In this document: in pieces, positions 45,099-54,081 of the stretch
Position numbering within the stretch: position 1 is the first letter of the stretch
Layout: every line of letters starts with the position of its first letter
Assembly (NCBI RefSeq): GCF_020164785.1
Contig: NZ_JAIUGX010000006.1
Span: 266,597-330,596 of the forward strand
Direction of reading: 5' to 3'
Length of the DNA stretch: 64,000 nucleotides
DNA from: Mesorhizobium sp. ES1-1
Lineage (GTDB): Bacteria > Pseudomonadota > Alphaproteobacteria > Rhizobiales > Rhizobiaceae
The notes under the pieces: generated by a model
The model's input: only the letters and a program-made list of their open reading frames with translations
Database searches by the model: none
Told to the model about the DNA's origin: nothing
Position numbers and translations under genes: made by a program

Positions 45099-45126
45099 CC
45101 CAACTGACGAGGGTGTGTCAGTTGGG
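45099..45126. promoter_or_regulatory. 10-bp inverted repeat before the WYL regulator
   Basis: CCCAACTGAC (45099-45108) and GTCAGTTGGG (45117-45126) form a perfect 10-bp inverted repeat with an 8-bp centre. It is 18 bases before the regulator ATG and downstream of a CTATAT (45088-45093), so a bound repressor would block the regulator's own promoter. Confidence 0.65.
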
Positions 45127-45144
45127 ATGGCATCGGGTGAAAAA

Positions 45145-45846
45145 ATGCGCAAGGCGTCGCGGCTGTTCGAGATCATCCAGATCCTGCGGCTGGCGCGGCA
45201 GCCTGTGACGGCGGCGATGATTGCCGAGCAGCTGGAAGTGACTGTCCGTTCGATCTATCGCGACATCGCCGCGTTGCAGGCGATGCGGGTGCCGATCGAG
45301 GGCGGGCGCGGCATCGGCTATATATTGCGTCCCGGTTTCGACCTGCCGCCGCTGATGTTCTCGATCGAGGAGATGGAGGCGATCGTGCTGTCGCTGGCGC
45401 TGCTGGAGCGCACCGGAGACGATGAGTTGAAGCGCGCGGCCAAGCGCGTCAGCGCCAAGATCGCCGGCGCAGTGCCGCCGCCGCTGCGCCAGGCCTTCGA
45501 GGCCAATGCGCTCCACGCCTGGGGCTTCGCCGCGCCTTCAGCCGGCGCGATCGACCTGGCGCTCGTGCGCCGCGCCATTCGCGACGAGGAGAAGCTCGAC
45601 CTTTCCTATCGCGATGAGATGGGCCGCGCCTCCGAGCGCCTCATCCGCCCAATCGCTCTGATCTATTATGCCGAGACCGCCAACATCGTCGCCTGGTGCG
45701 AGTTGCGGCAGGCGATCCGCAATTTCCGTAGCGACCGCATCGGGGATTGCCGACCGACCGGGCTACGCTTCAAGGGCGAAGGCGACCGGTTGCGCCAAGT
45801 GTGGGTCAGTGGGTGGGAAATCAATGCCCCGACCGCCGGCGCCTGA
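45145..45846 (+). CDS. HTH-11/WYL-domain transcription regulator (YafY type)
   Basis: Regulator of 233 aa from ATG 45145 (MRKASRLFEIIQIL); upstream in-frame starts at 45115 and 45127 would place the protein over the inverted repeat. N-terminal winged helix (QPVTAAMIAEQLEVTVRSIYRDIAAL) and C-terminal WYL domain (ERLIRPIALIYYAETANIVAWCELR). Divergent from a LysE-family exporter gene. The ligand is unknown. Confidence 0.87.
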   Translation: MRKASRLFEIIQILRLARQPVTAAMIAEQLEVTVRSIYRDIAALQAMRVPIEGGRGIGYILRPGFDLPPLMFSIEEMEAIVLSLALLERTGDDELKRAAKRVSAKIAGAVPPPLRQAFEANALHAWGFAAPSAGAIDLALVRRAIRDEEKLDLSYRDEMGRASERLIRPIALIYYAETANIVAWCELRQAIRNFRSDRIGDCRPTGLRFKGEGDRLRQVWVSGWEINAPTAGA

Positions 45847-45882
45847 GACGACCGTCGCGAAACCGGCGCCCTGGGGTGGGTG

Positions 45883-46992
45883 TTACCTCACATCCACCCA
45901 GCGCTTTTCCTCGAACGAACGCGCCATCGCGTGCACGGTGCGCTCGATCTCCAGTCCTTCGGCGAATTCGACGAGCCGGGCCGGCTTGCCTCCCAGGCGC
46001 GTCAGCAATTCGTGGCACTCGATGATCTTGAGATCGTTGAAGCCGAGGCCATGGCCGGGCGCAGGCAGGAAAGCATCGTAAGGCTTGTGGTGCGGCGCCA
46101 CCAGGATCGTGCGGTAACCCTGCTCTGTCGGGCGGTCCGACGTGACATAAAGCTGGACTTCATTCATCCGTTCCTGGTCGAACAGGATCGATCCCTTGGA
46201 GCCGAAGATCTGGATCGCGATGCGGCCCTTGCGGCCCCAGGCCGAGCGGTTCACAAGCAGCGTGCCGGCAACGCCGTTTTCCAGATGCATCAACACGCTG
46301 GCGATGTCGTAGGTCTCGACGGCGCGACGGCCTCCGGTGGGGACCTCGCGATCGGCATAGGGCTTGGCCATGTCGCAGATGACGCTGGCGACGCGGCCGA
46401 ACAGCGCCGAGACCAGCGACAGCGGATGCACGGCGAAATCGTCGAGGGCGCCATAGCCGGAAGCCGCCTCATGCTTCCAGAAGAACAGCGCCTCGGGATC
46501 GGCCATGAAATCCTCGTCCATCTCGATGCGCAGATGGTTGACCTCGCCGATGATCTTCTCGTCCAGCAGCGCGCCGATATGGCGGATGGCCGGGCTCTGA
46601 ATGTAGTTGTAGCCGAGGGCGGCGACCTTGCCGGACCTTTTCGCCGCGGCGGCCATGGCTTCGGCTTCGACGAAGCTTGGCGCCATCGGCTTTTCGCACC
46701 AGAGATGTTTGCCGGCTTCCAGGACCGCAATGGCCATTTCCGGATGAAACTGGTTTGGCGTGGTCAGCGAGACGATATCGACCTCCGGATCGTTGACAAC
46801 GGCGCGCCAGTCACCTGACGCCCTGGCGAAGCCGAACTCGCCCGCCTTGCGCCTGGCAAGTTCATCATTGACCTCGCCGAGATGGACAAGCCTTGGCTTG
46901 GCAACATCGGGAAAGACCGCGCCGACGGCACTCCACGCTATGGCATGGCACTTGCCCATGAAACCCGTGCCGATGAGACCGACGCCAACCAT
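45883..46992 (-). CDS. Gfo/Idh/MocA-family oxidoreductase
   Basis: NAD(P)-dependent dehydrogenase of 369 aa. Rossmann loop GVGLIGTGFMGKCHAIA, catalytic Lys in HLWCEKPMAPS, and GALDDFAVHPLSLVSALFG with Asp and His in the active-site helix. It is longer and clearly different from the iolG product at 40204. Divergent from the RpiR-type regulator of the iol region, so a second cyclitol or sugar dehydrogenase (scyllo-inositol or inosamine type) is plausible. The substrate is not shown by the sequence. Confidence 0.85.
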   Translation of the reverse strand: MVGVGLIGTGFMGKCHAIAWSAVGAVFPDVAKPRLVHLGEVNDELARRKAGEFGFARASGDWRAVVNDPEVDIVSLTTPNQFHPEMAIAVLEAGKHLWCEKPMAPSFVEAEAMAAAAKRSGKVAALGYNYIQSPAIRHIGALLDEKIIGEVNHLRIEMDEDFMADPEALFFWKHEAASGYGALDDFAVHPLSLVSALFGRVASVICDMAKPYADREVPTGGRRAVETYDIASVLMHLENGVAGTLLVNRSAWGRKGRIAIQIFGSKGSILFDQERMNEVQLYVTSDRPTEQGYRTILVAPHHKPYDAFLPAPGHGLGFNDLKIIECHELLTRLGGKPARLVEFAEGLEIERTVHAMARSFEEKRWVDVR

Positions 46993-47122
46993 TACGTTTC
47001 TCCACCGCCTGAAGCGCTGATGGATGAATTAGTCCATTTTTCCAGCGAATGGAATGTCTGCCTCATTTTTTGTGGTGTTCTTGCGTAGGCCCGCTATGAT
47101 GAGGCACAGAGGTCGTTCCTAG

Positions 47123-47989
47123 ATGAGCCTGGACAGAGTGACGATGGACGAACGGGTACCTCGCGACTTCGAGACGCTGCGCGCCACGATCCTCGACCGA
47201 CGCGAAAGCCTGCCGAAGCGTATCGCCCAGATCGCCGCCCATGCGCTGGACAATCCTGACGATATCGCCTTCGGCACCGCCGCCAGCATCGCCGCTTCTG
47301 CAGGGGTGCAGCCGTCGACCTTGATACGCTTTGCCCAGCAACTGGGCTTCGACGGTTTCACCAGCCTCCAGCAGGTGTTTCGCGAGCGCCTGCGAGAGCG
47401 CAACTCCTCCTATGACGAACGGCTTCTGGCGTTGCGCGCCAAGGCCGAGGGCGGCGCGGGCCACCGGGCGATCTTCGATGGCTTCGTGGCCGCAGCCAGC
47501 ACCTCGCTCAACGACATCTCCCGCACGCTGGACGAAGCCCATCTGGAAAAGGCGGTTTCGCTGCTAGCCAAGGCGGAGACCATCTTTGTCCTGGCCAAGC
47601 GCCGCTCTTACCCCGTTGCAAGCTATATCGCCTACGCGCTGGGCAAGCTGAAAATCCGCAACCAGTTGATCGAGTCTGCGGCCGGCCTGAACGCCGAGAT
47701 GATCGGTTTTGCCACGCCAGCCGACGCCGTCATCGCCATCAGCTTCTCGCCCTATGCGCCGGCCACAATCGAGGAAGCGCGAACGATTTCGGAGCAGGGC
47801 GTGCCGATCGTCGCCATCACCGACAGTTCCTTCTCCCCCCTCGCCCAGTTCGCCACGGTCTGGTTCGAGGTCGCGGAGGCGGATTTTGCCGGCTTCCGGT
47901 CGCTGTCCGCGACGATGGCGCTGGCCATGGCGCTGACAGTCGGTGTCGGCGAAAAGCGGCGCGGCACGGGGCGCAAGCGCAAGGCTTGA
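47123..47989 (+). CDS. iolR: RpiR-family regulator, probable IolR
   Basis: RpiR/MurR-type regulator of 288 aa: N-terminal HTH_6 (LPKRIAQIAAHALDN, then FGTAASIAASAGVQPSTLIRFAQQLGF) and a C-terminal SIS sugar-phosphate-binding domain (KAETIFVLAKRRSYPVASY, AISFSPYAPATIEEAR). In Sinorhizobium and Rhizobium an RpiR-type IolR represses inositol genes and is relieved by a pathway intermediate, and it lies beside iolCDEB as here. The name rests on this context plus GGAA-N6-TTCC sites before iolC. ATG 47144 (MDERVPRDFETLRATI) is an alternative start. CCATT/AATGG and TTCC/GGAA repeats occur at about 47034-47056 in its own upstream region. Confidence 0.8.
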   Translation: MSLDRVTMDERVPRDFETLRATILDRRESLPKRIAQIAAHALDNPDDIAFGTAASIAASAGVQPSTLIRFAQQLGFDGFTSLQQVFRERLRERNSSYDERLLALRAKAEGGAGHRAIFDGFVAAASTSLNDISRTLDEAHLEKAVSLLAKAETIFVLAKRRSYPVASYIAYALGKLKIRNQLIESAAGLNAEMIGFATPADAVIAISFSPYAPATIEEARTISEQGVPIVAITDSSFSPLAQFATVWFEVAEADFAGFRSLSATMALAMALTVGVGEKRRGTGRKRKA

Positions 47990-48165
47990 TTGCCGGCATT
48001 CGCTTGAACGCTTGCGGGTGCTTTAGCGCCTCCAAGAAGTTCAGAGCTGAGTCAGACAAGCGATTTGAAGGGATCAATATCTACAGTTCGGCTCGCCAAC
48101 CCCGATCCCGGTTGGAACATCTATCAGTTTGCCAAGTTGGGTGCGGCAAAATAGGAGTGAACCGG

Positions 48166-48393
48166 ATGCGCGCACTGAACATTATTACGCTTTTACTGAT
48201 TATCGTCGGTGGCCTTAATTGGCTCCTCGTCGGACTTTTCCAATTCGACCTTGTAGCCGCGATTTTCGGCGGCCAGACGGCTGCTCTTGCCCGTGCCGTC
48301 TATATCCTGGTGGGACTTTCGGCCCTCTGGCAGCTTGTCCCGCTGTTCCGCAGCTTTGACAGCGGCGAAACCGCAGCACAACGCCGGACCTGA
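48166..48393 (+). CDS. DUF378 small membrane protein
   Basis: Protein of 75 aa with two hydrophobic helices (about 5-25 and 37-57) and the DUF378 pattern LIIVGGLNWLLVGLFQFDLVAAIFGG (region 10-36). ATG 48166 has a weak GGAG upstream (AGGAGTGAACCGG). Members are scattered widely and have no known role. It stands between iolR and iolC with 176 bp of sequence before it in which I see nothing else. Confidence 0.82.
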   Translation: MRALNIITLLLIIVGGLNWLLVGLFQFDLVAAIFGGQTAALARAVYILVGLSALWQLVPLFRSFDSGETAAQRRT

Positions 48394-48400
48394 ATGTGAA

Positions 48401-48640
48401 GTGCCACGCTACGCCGACATAGTCGTTCGCGCGCTTCTGGCGATGCACATCGCGTCTCGATTCGTACTGATCATCTCGGGGCTGTTCTGGCTGCCCGTTG
48501 CTTTCGGCGGGGAGCCAGGGCTGCTTTGGCCCACGCCTGTCATGCTGATCCTGGCAGCTTCCATTCTCTGGCAGCTCGCCACTGTGTCCGTGCAAATAAT
48601 GTCCGGCACATCGCACGCCAGAATAGCTACACCAGAGTAG
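48401..48640 (+). CDS. Possible small membrane protein
   Basis: Frame of 79 codons from GTG 48401, 8 bases after the DUF378 stop. It encodes two hydrophobic segments (RFVLIISGLFWLPVAF and TPVMLILAASILWQLATVSV) separated by a GGEPGLLWP turn, the same two-helix layout as its neighbour, and the shared ILWQL/LWQL wording hints at a divergent duplicate. No recognised family; no strong SD. Confidence 0.4.
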   Translation: MPRYADIVVRALLAMHIASRFVLIISGLFWLPVAFGGEPGLLWPTPVMLILAASILWQLATVSVQIMSGTSHARIATPE

Positions 48641-48825
48641 AGCGACGCAATCGATGGCAACGCAGCCGTCGGGTGCCACGGCCGCGTGCCAAAAGTAGCC
48701 TCGCGAGGCAGACCATGCCGTTGGCTTCACACATTGCCAACTACGTCGATTTTGCATCGCGGTCCTATCAAAGCACCTCCCGGATACAGCGGCGATCTTA
48801 CGATGCGCAGTTGCAAACCAGATAA

Positions 48826-48839
48826 GGAACACTCATTCC
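48826..48839 (+). promoter_or_regulatory. IolR site 1 before iolC (perfect match)
   Basis: GGAA-CACTCA-TTCC, an exact match to the reported rhizobial IolR motif GGAA-N6-TTCC. It ends 4 bases before the TTGACT box. Confidence 0.65.
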
Positions 48840-48855
48840 ATATTGACTGTGTATT

Positions 48856-48869
48856 GGAATTATTATTTC
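48856..48869 (+). promoter_or_regulatory. IolR site 2 before iolC (one mismatch)
   Basis: GGAA-TTATTA-TTTC, exactly 30 bp downstream of site 1 (about three helical turns) and over the expected -10 region. A repressor on both faces would block the promoter. Confidence 0.55.
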
Positions 48870-48950
48870 ATGTCGCCGGCACCACGCTGCCCCTCGCGCG
48901 TGATATCCAGACAATGTCGTTCGTGACAGCAAGGCCGACGGGAGGTTCCA

Positions 48951-50885
48951 ATGAGCGAAGCCGTGGACGCAAAACAGGCGCCGCTCGACGTCATCACCAT
49001 CGGCCGTGCCTCCGTCGACCTTTACGGCCAGCAGATCGGCTCAAGGCTGGAGGATATCACCTCCTTCGCCAAATCGGTCGGCGGCTGCCCCGCCAACATT
49101 TCGGTCGGCACGGCGAGGCTTGGCCTGCGCTCGGCTTTGCTGACCCGCGTGGGCGACGAGCAGATGGGCCGCTTCATCCGCGAACAGCTCCGGCGCGAGG
49201 GCGTCAACACCGACGGGTTGAAGACCGACAAGGAGCGGCTGACGGCGCTGGTGCTACTTTCGGTAGAAAGCGAAGGCGTCTCGCCGATGATCTTCTATCG
49301 CACCGATTGCGCCGACATGGCGCTTTCGGAAGAGGATATCGACGAGACCTTCATCGCCTCTGCCCGCTCGATCGTCGTCACCGGCACGCATTTTTCGCGC
49401 CCCAACAGCGACGCCGCCCAGCGCAAGGCAATCCGCATCATGAAAGCCAAGGGCGGCAAGGTGGTGTTCGACATAGACTATCGACCCAATCTGTGGGGCC
49501 TCGCCGGTCACGCGGAGGGGTTCGAGCGCTATGTGAAATCCGACCGGGTTTCGGCCCAGTTGAAGACGGTGCTGCCCGACTGCGACCTCATCGTCGGCAC
49601 CGAGGAAGAGATCATGATCGCGTCGGGCGCCGATGATTGCCTGAGCGCGCTAAAGGCCATTCGCGCGCTGTCTTCCGCGACCATCGTCTTGAAGCGCGGC
49701 GCCATGGGTTGCATCGTCTATGACGGGCCGGTCAGCGACGATCTCGAAGACGGCATCGTCGGCAAGGGTTTTCCGATCGAGATCTACAATGTGCTGGGCG
49801 CAGGCGACGCCTTCATGTCCGGCTTCCTGCGCGGCTGGCTTGGCGGGGAGAGCCTTGCGACCGCGGCGACCTGGGCCAATGCCTGCGGCGCCTTCGCCGT
49901 GTCGCGGCTGCTGTGCGCGCCGGAATATCCAACCTTCGAAGAATTGCAGTTCTTCCTCGATAACGGCAGCAAGCATTTGGCCTTGCGCAAGGACGAGGCG
50001 ATCAACCACATCCATTGGGCCACGACACGCCGGCGCGACGTCCCCTCCTTGATGGCGCTCGCCTGCGACCACAGGGTGCAACTGGAGGACGTCGCGGCCA
50101 GGGCCGGGGCGGATCCGGCACGCATTCGCGACTTCAAGGTCCTGGCGGTCAAGGCGGCGTCCAGGGTCGCCGACGGCCGGCCCGGCTACGGCATGCTGAT
50201 CGACGAGAAATACGGCCGCGAGGCGATGTTCGAATTCGCGAGGCATTCCTTTGCCTGGCTCGGGCGACCTGTGGAATTGCCGGGCTCGCGGCCCCTGCGC
50301 TTCGAATTCTCGCAGGACATCGGCTCGCAGCTCACCGAATGGCCGGTCGACCACTGCATCAAATGCCTGTGCTTCTATCATCCGGACGATCCCGCCGCGC
50401 TCAAGGATGAGCAGCAGCAGAAGCTGCGCGCCCTGTTCGAGGCGGCGCGGAAGGTCGGCCGCGAACTTCTCATCGAGATCATAGCCGGCAAGCACGGCAA
50501 GCTCGACGACACCACGATTGCGCGCGCGCTGGAGGAACTCTATGCGCTTGGCATCAAGCCGGACTGGTGGAAGCTTGAACCGCAGGCCTCGAGCGGTGCA
50601 TGGGCCAAGATCGAGGCGGTGATCCGGAAACATGATCCCTGGTGCCGCGGCATCGTGCTGCTTGGCCTGGAAGCGCCGCGTGACGAGCTCGAAGCCGCCT
50701 TCGCCGCCACCGCCAACGCACCCATCGTCAAGGGGTTTGCCGTCGGCCGCACCATCTTCGTCCATGCCGCCGAAGAATGGCTGGCCGGGAGAATGTCCGA
50801 TGAGGAGGCGGTTGCCGACATGGCCTCGCGCTTCGAACAGTTGACCAAGGCGTGGCTTGCCGCGCGTGGCCGTAAAGCAGCATAA
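48951..50885 (+). CDS. iolC: Bifunctional 5-dehydro-2-deoxygluconokinase / aldolase (IolC-DUF2090)
   Basis: Fusion of 644 aa. Residues 1 to about 330 are a PfkB-type kinase (GRASVDLYGQQIG near the N-terminus, the family-2 signature VLGAGDAFMSGFLRG). Residues about 335-644 are a DUF2090 class I aldolase-like barrel (ALACDHRVQLED, AVKAASRVADGRPGYGMLIDEKYG). Together they would phosphorylate 5-dehydro-2-deoxygluconate and cleave the product to DHAP and malonate semialdehyde, replacing separate IolC and IolJ. SD GGAGG precedes the ATG. First gene of the iolCDE run, 33 bp before iolD. Confidence 0.93.
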   Translation: MSEAVDAKQAPLDVITIGRASVDLYGQQIGSRLEDITSFAKSVGGCPANISVGTARLGLRSALLTRVGDEQMGRFIREQLRREGVNTDGLKTDKERLTALVLLSVESEGVSPMIFYRTDCADMALSEEDIDETFIASARSIVVTGTHFSRPNSDAAQRKAIRIMKAKGGKVVFDIDYRPNLWGLAGHAEGFERYVKSDRVSAQLKTVLPDCDLIVGTEEEIMIASGADDCLSALKAIRALSSATIVLKRGAMGCIVYDGPVSDDLEDGIVGKGFPIEIYNVLGAGDAFMSGFLRGWLGGESLATAATWANACGAFAVSRLLCAPEYPTFEELQFFLDNGSKHLALRKDEAINHIHWATTRRRDVPSLMALACDHRVQLEDVAARAGADPARIRDFKVLAVKAASRVADGRPGYGMLIDEKYGREAMFEFARHSFAWLGRPVELPGSRPLRFEFSQDIGSQLTEWPVDHCIKCLCFYHPDDPAALKDEQQQKLRALFEAARKVGRELLIEIIAGKHGKLDDTTIARALEELYALGIKPDWWKLEPQASSGAWAKIEAVIRKHDPWCRGIVLLGLEAPRDELEAAFAATANAPIVKGFAVGRTIFVHAAEEWLAGRMSDEEAVADMASRFEQLTKAWLAARGRKAA

Positions 50886-50917
50886 AGGCGCGGCGGAGGA
50901 CCGCGGAGGAAACCATC

Positions 50918-52768
50918 ATGAGCAAGACAACACGCCTGACAATGGCGCAGGCGCTGACCCGCTTTCTCAGCAAGCAGGTGACCGAGATCGACGGCAGGAA
51001 AGTGCCGATATTCGGCGGCGTCTGGGCGATCTTCGGCCACGGCAATGTTGCCGGCATCGGTGAGGCTCTCTACCCCCTGCGTGACGAATTGCCCACCTAC
51101 CGCGCCCACAACGAGCAGGCGATGGCGCATGCGGCGATCGCCTATGCAAAGGCCAATTTCCGCCGCCGCTTCATGGCCGCGACCTCCTCGATCGGACCGG
51201 GCGCCCTCAACATGGTGACGGCGGCCGCACTCGCGCATGTCAACCGGCTGCCGGTGCTTCTCCTGCCCGGCGATGTCTTCGCCAACCGGATTCCCGATCC
51301 GGTGCTGCAGCAGGCCGAGGATTTCTCCGACGGCACGGCGACGGTAAATGACTGCTTCCGTCCGGTATCGCGCTATTTCGATCGCATCACCCGGCCCGAG
51401 CAGATCATCCCGGCTCTCGCCCGTGCCATGCAGGTGCTGACCGATCCAGCCGAATGCGGGCCGGTGACGCTGTCGCTCTGCCAGGATGTGCAAGCCGAGG
51501 CCTATGATTATCCCGATAGCTTCTTTGCCGAACGGATTTGGCGCCAGCGCCGGCCGCGCCCGGACCGCGATGAGCTTACGGCCGCTGTCGCAGCTCTGAA
51601 GGGCGCCAAAAAGCCGCTGGTGATCGCCGGTGGCGGGGTGCTTTATTCGCGCGCCTCTAACGAACTGGGCAAATTCGTCGAGGACGCTGGCATTCCCGCC
51701 TGCGAGACGCAAGGCGGCAAATCCTCTCTTCCGGACGTCCATCCGCTCAACATGGGGGCGGTCGGCGTCACCGGCACTTCGGCTGCAAACCGGCTGGCCG
51801 AAGAGGCGGACGTCGTGCTCGCCATCGGCACAAGGCTGCAGGATTTCACCACCGGCTCCTGGGCGCTGTTCAAGAATTCCGGCAAGACCATTATCGGGCT
51901 CAACACGCAGCCCTTCGACGCCGGCAAGCATCGCGCGTTGCCGCTCGTCGCGGACGCGGCCGAGGGACTGGCCGAACTCGGCGCGGCGCTGAAGGACTGG
52001 AAGGCGCCTACCGCCTGGACCGAAAGTTCGGCCGCCGGCAAGACGGCTTGGCAGGCCGACGCTGCCAAGGTAACGGCATCGACCAATGCCGCCTTCCCGT
52101 CCGATGCCCAAGTGATCGGCGCCGTGCAACGCGCAATGGGGTCCGGCGTGATCCTTTTGAATGCTTCGGGCGGCCTGCCGGGCGAGTTGCATAAGCTCTG
52201 GCAGGCGGGAGCTCCCGGTTCGTACCATGGCGAATACGGCTTCTCGACCATGGGCTATGAGATCGCCGGCGGGCTCGGCGCCAAGATGGCGAAGCCCGAT
52301 CAGGAGGTCGTCGTCATGATCGGCGACGGCTCCTATCTGATGATGAATTCCGAAATCGCCACATCGGTGATGCTTGGCCTCAAGCTCACCATCGTGGTGC
52401 TCGACAACAGGGGCTATGGTTGCATCAACCGGCTGCAGATGGCGACCGGCGGAGCCAACTTCAACAATCTGCTAAAGGACGCGCGCCACGAAACCCTGCC
52501 CGACATCGACTTCGCGGCGCATGCCGCCAGCATGGGCGCTATCGCCGAGAAAGTGCCCTCGATCGCCGGGCTGGAAACAGCGCTGCAAAGATCAAAGGCG
52601 AACGACCGTACCACCGTTCTGGTCATCGACACGGACCCGCTGGTGTCGACCGAGGCCGGCGGCCATTGGTGGGACGTGGCGGTGCCTGAAGTGTCTACCC
52701 GGCCAACGGTGAATGCCGCGCGCAAGGCCTATGAAGAGAAGCGGCAGATGCAGAACGTCGGCGAGTGA
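50918..52768 (+). CDS. iolD: 3D-trihydroxycyclohexane-1,2-dione hydrolase
   Basis: Thiamine-diphosphate enzyme of 616 aa that hydrolytically opens the ring of THcHDO to 5-deoxyglucuronate in inositol breakdown. N-terminal Glu-containing ThDP region (YRAHNEQAMAHAAIAYAK), central FAD-like domain, C-terminal ThDP/Mg motif GDGSYLMMNSEIATSV...LDNRGYG. Length is typical. Between iolC (33 bp) and iolE (48 bp). SD GGAGGA lies upstream. Confidence 0.95.
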   Translation: MSKTTRLTMAQALTRFLSKQVTEIDGRKVPIFGGVWAIFGHGNVAGIGEALYPLRDELPTYRAHNEQAMAHAAIAYAKANFRRRFMAATSSIGPGALNMVTAAALAHVNRLPVLLLPGDVFANRIPDPVLQQAEDFSDGTATVNDCFRPVSRYFDRITRPEQIIPALARAMQVLTDPAECGPVTLSLCQDVQAEAYDYPDSFFAERIWRQRRPRPDRDELTAAVAALKGAKKPLVIAGGGVLYSRASNELGKFVEDAGIPACETQGGKSSLPDVHPLNMGAVGVTGTSAANRLAEEADVVLAIGTRLQDFTTGSWALFKNSGKTIIGLNTQPFDAGKHRALPLVADAAEGLAELGAALKDWKAPTAWTESSAAGKTAWQADAAKVTASTNAAFPSDAQVIGAVQRAMGSGVILLNASGGLPGELHKLWQAGAPGSYHGEYGFSTMGYEIAGGLGAKMAKPDQEVVVMIGDGSYLMMNSEIATSVMLGLKLTIVVLDNRGYGCINRLQMATGGANFNNLLKDARHETLPDIDFAAHAASMGAIAEKVPSIAGLETALQRSKANDRTTVLVIDTDPLVSTEAGGHWWDVAVPEVSTRPTVNAARKAYEEKRQMQNVGE

Positions 52769-52816
52769 TGGGGCGCTAGCCACTTTTAATGCACTGTTTT
52801 GAACCGGAGTGACGAC

Positions 52817-53734
52817 TTGAAAGCCAAACTGGGCATGTCCCCAATCGCATGGTGGAACGACGATCTTGCGGAACTCAGCGATGATGTGTCGCTGGAGGAG
52901 TGCCTGCGCCAGTCTCGTTCTGCGGGCTTCACCGGCATGGAAATGGGACGGCGCTTTCCCAAGGACCCGGACATCATGCTGCCGATTCTTAAGGCCGCCG
53001 ACGTTACCCTGTGCGGCGGCTGGTTTTCGGGCACGCTGGTCGATGAGGGGATGAGCGAGAACAAGGATCGCATCCAGCCGATGATCGATCTGTTCAAGGC
53101 GGTCGACGCGCCCTGTATCGTCTATGGCGAGGTCGGCCGCTCTATCCAGGGCGACCGCTCGAAGCCGCTGGCCACGAAGCCGAAGCTATCGGACGATGAG
53201 ATGAAGTCCTATGCCAGGCGCCTCACCGAATTTGGCGAGTGGTGCGCCGGACAGGGCATGCCATTGGCCTATCATCATCACATGGCGGCGGTCGTGGAGA
53301 CCGAGCCGGAGCTCGATGCCTTCATGGGCTATTCGGGAGCCGGCATCCCGCTGCTGCTCGATGCGGGTCACCTGGCCTTTGCCGGCGGCGACGTGCTGCG
53401 CGCCATCGACAACCATCATGAGCGCATCAGTCATGTGCACGTGAAGGATGTGCGCATGGAGGTGATCGACAGGCTCGACCGCACCAGGCAATCCTTCCTT
53501 GACGCCGTGGCGCTCGGCGCCTTTACCGTGCCGGGCGACGGCTCGCTCGATTTCGGCGCCATCGTGCAGCGGTTCGCCGACCATGGCTATGAGGGCTGGT
53601 TCGTGGTCGAGGCGGAGCAGGACCCGAAGAAGAATCCGCCGCTCAGGATGGCGCAGGTCGGCCACAAGGAATTGATGCGCGTGATGACCGACGCGGGCTA
53701 CACGGTGGAGACGCAAGGTTTTCCCAATGTTTGA
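52817..53734 (+). CDS. iolE: myo-Inosose-2 dehydratase
   Basis: AP-endonuclease-2-like TIM barrel of 305 aa that dehydrates scyllo-inosose to THcHDO, the IolD substrate; MocC of rhizopine catabolism is a relative. KLGMSPIAWWNDDL, then GMEMGRRFPKD, YHHHMAAVVET, LLLDAGHLAFAGG and HVHVKDVR carry the metal-binding Glu, Asp and His residues. Start is TTG 52817, uncommon, with GGAG 9 bases upstream; an upstream in-frame TTG at 52799 has no SD. Confidence 0.94.
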   Translation: MKAKLGMSPIAWWNDDLAELSDDVSLEECLRQSRSAGFTGMEMGRRFPKDPDIMLPILKAADVTLCGGWFSGTLVDEGMSENKDRIQPMIDLFKAVDAPCIVYGEVGRSIQGDRSKPLATKPKLSDDEMKSYARRLTEFGEWCAGQGMPLAYHHHMAAVVETEPELDAFMGYSGAGIPLLLDAGHLAFAGGDVLRAIDNHHERISHVHVKDVRMEVIDRLDRTRQSFLDAVALGAFTVPGDGSLDFGAIVQRFADHGYEGWFVVEAEQDPKKNPPLRMAQVGHKELMRVMTDAGYTVETQGFPNV

Positions 53735-53777
53735 GGCGATGGGTTCCCGGCGGACTGCGTTGCTGTAGACTGGTCCT

Positions 53778-53990
53778 ATGAAAGATTACCAGCATCCCTT
53801 CTTCCGGCCTCTGTGGCGTCGGGTCGCCGTCGTCGCGGTGTGCGTCGTCTGGTCGATTGTCGAGTTCGCCACCGGCACGCCGTTCTGGGGCGTCATCGCG
53901 CTTGGCTTTGCGGGCTACGGTCTGTGGCAGTTCTTTTATCTGTATCAGCCGGTCGACGAGGCGAAGCCGCCAATAGAGCCGGAGGAGTGA
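53778..53990 (+). CDS. Small membrane protein, unknown
   Basis: Protein of 70 aa with two hydrophobic stretches (RVAVVAVCVVWSIVEFATG, about 15-33, and FWGVIALGFAGYGLWQFFYLY, about 36-56) and an acidic tail PIEPEE. No family recognised. It separates iolE from iolB, 43 bp after iolE and without a convincing SD; coding potential is supported by clear start, charge pattern and length. Confidence 0.6.
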   Translation: MKDYQHPFFRPLWRRVAVVAVCVVWSIVEFATGTPFWGVIALGFAGYGLWQFFYLYQPVDEAKPPIEPEE

Positions 53991-54081
53991 GGCGGCGCAT
54001 GGCGCGGAAGCTTTTCCTGGACGGGATACTGCGAACGAGACATATCGTATCTGGTTGGCGATTGGCCGAAACGCCCTGAGA

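Larger units (their letters stand above)
48641..48950 (+). promoter_or_regulatory. iolC upstream region
   Basis: A 310-bp gene-free region holding the iolC promoter. TTGACT at 48843-48848 is a good -35 box, flanked by two IolR-like sites. The first 180 bases contain no feature I recognise. Confidence 0.55.
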
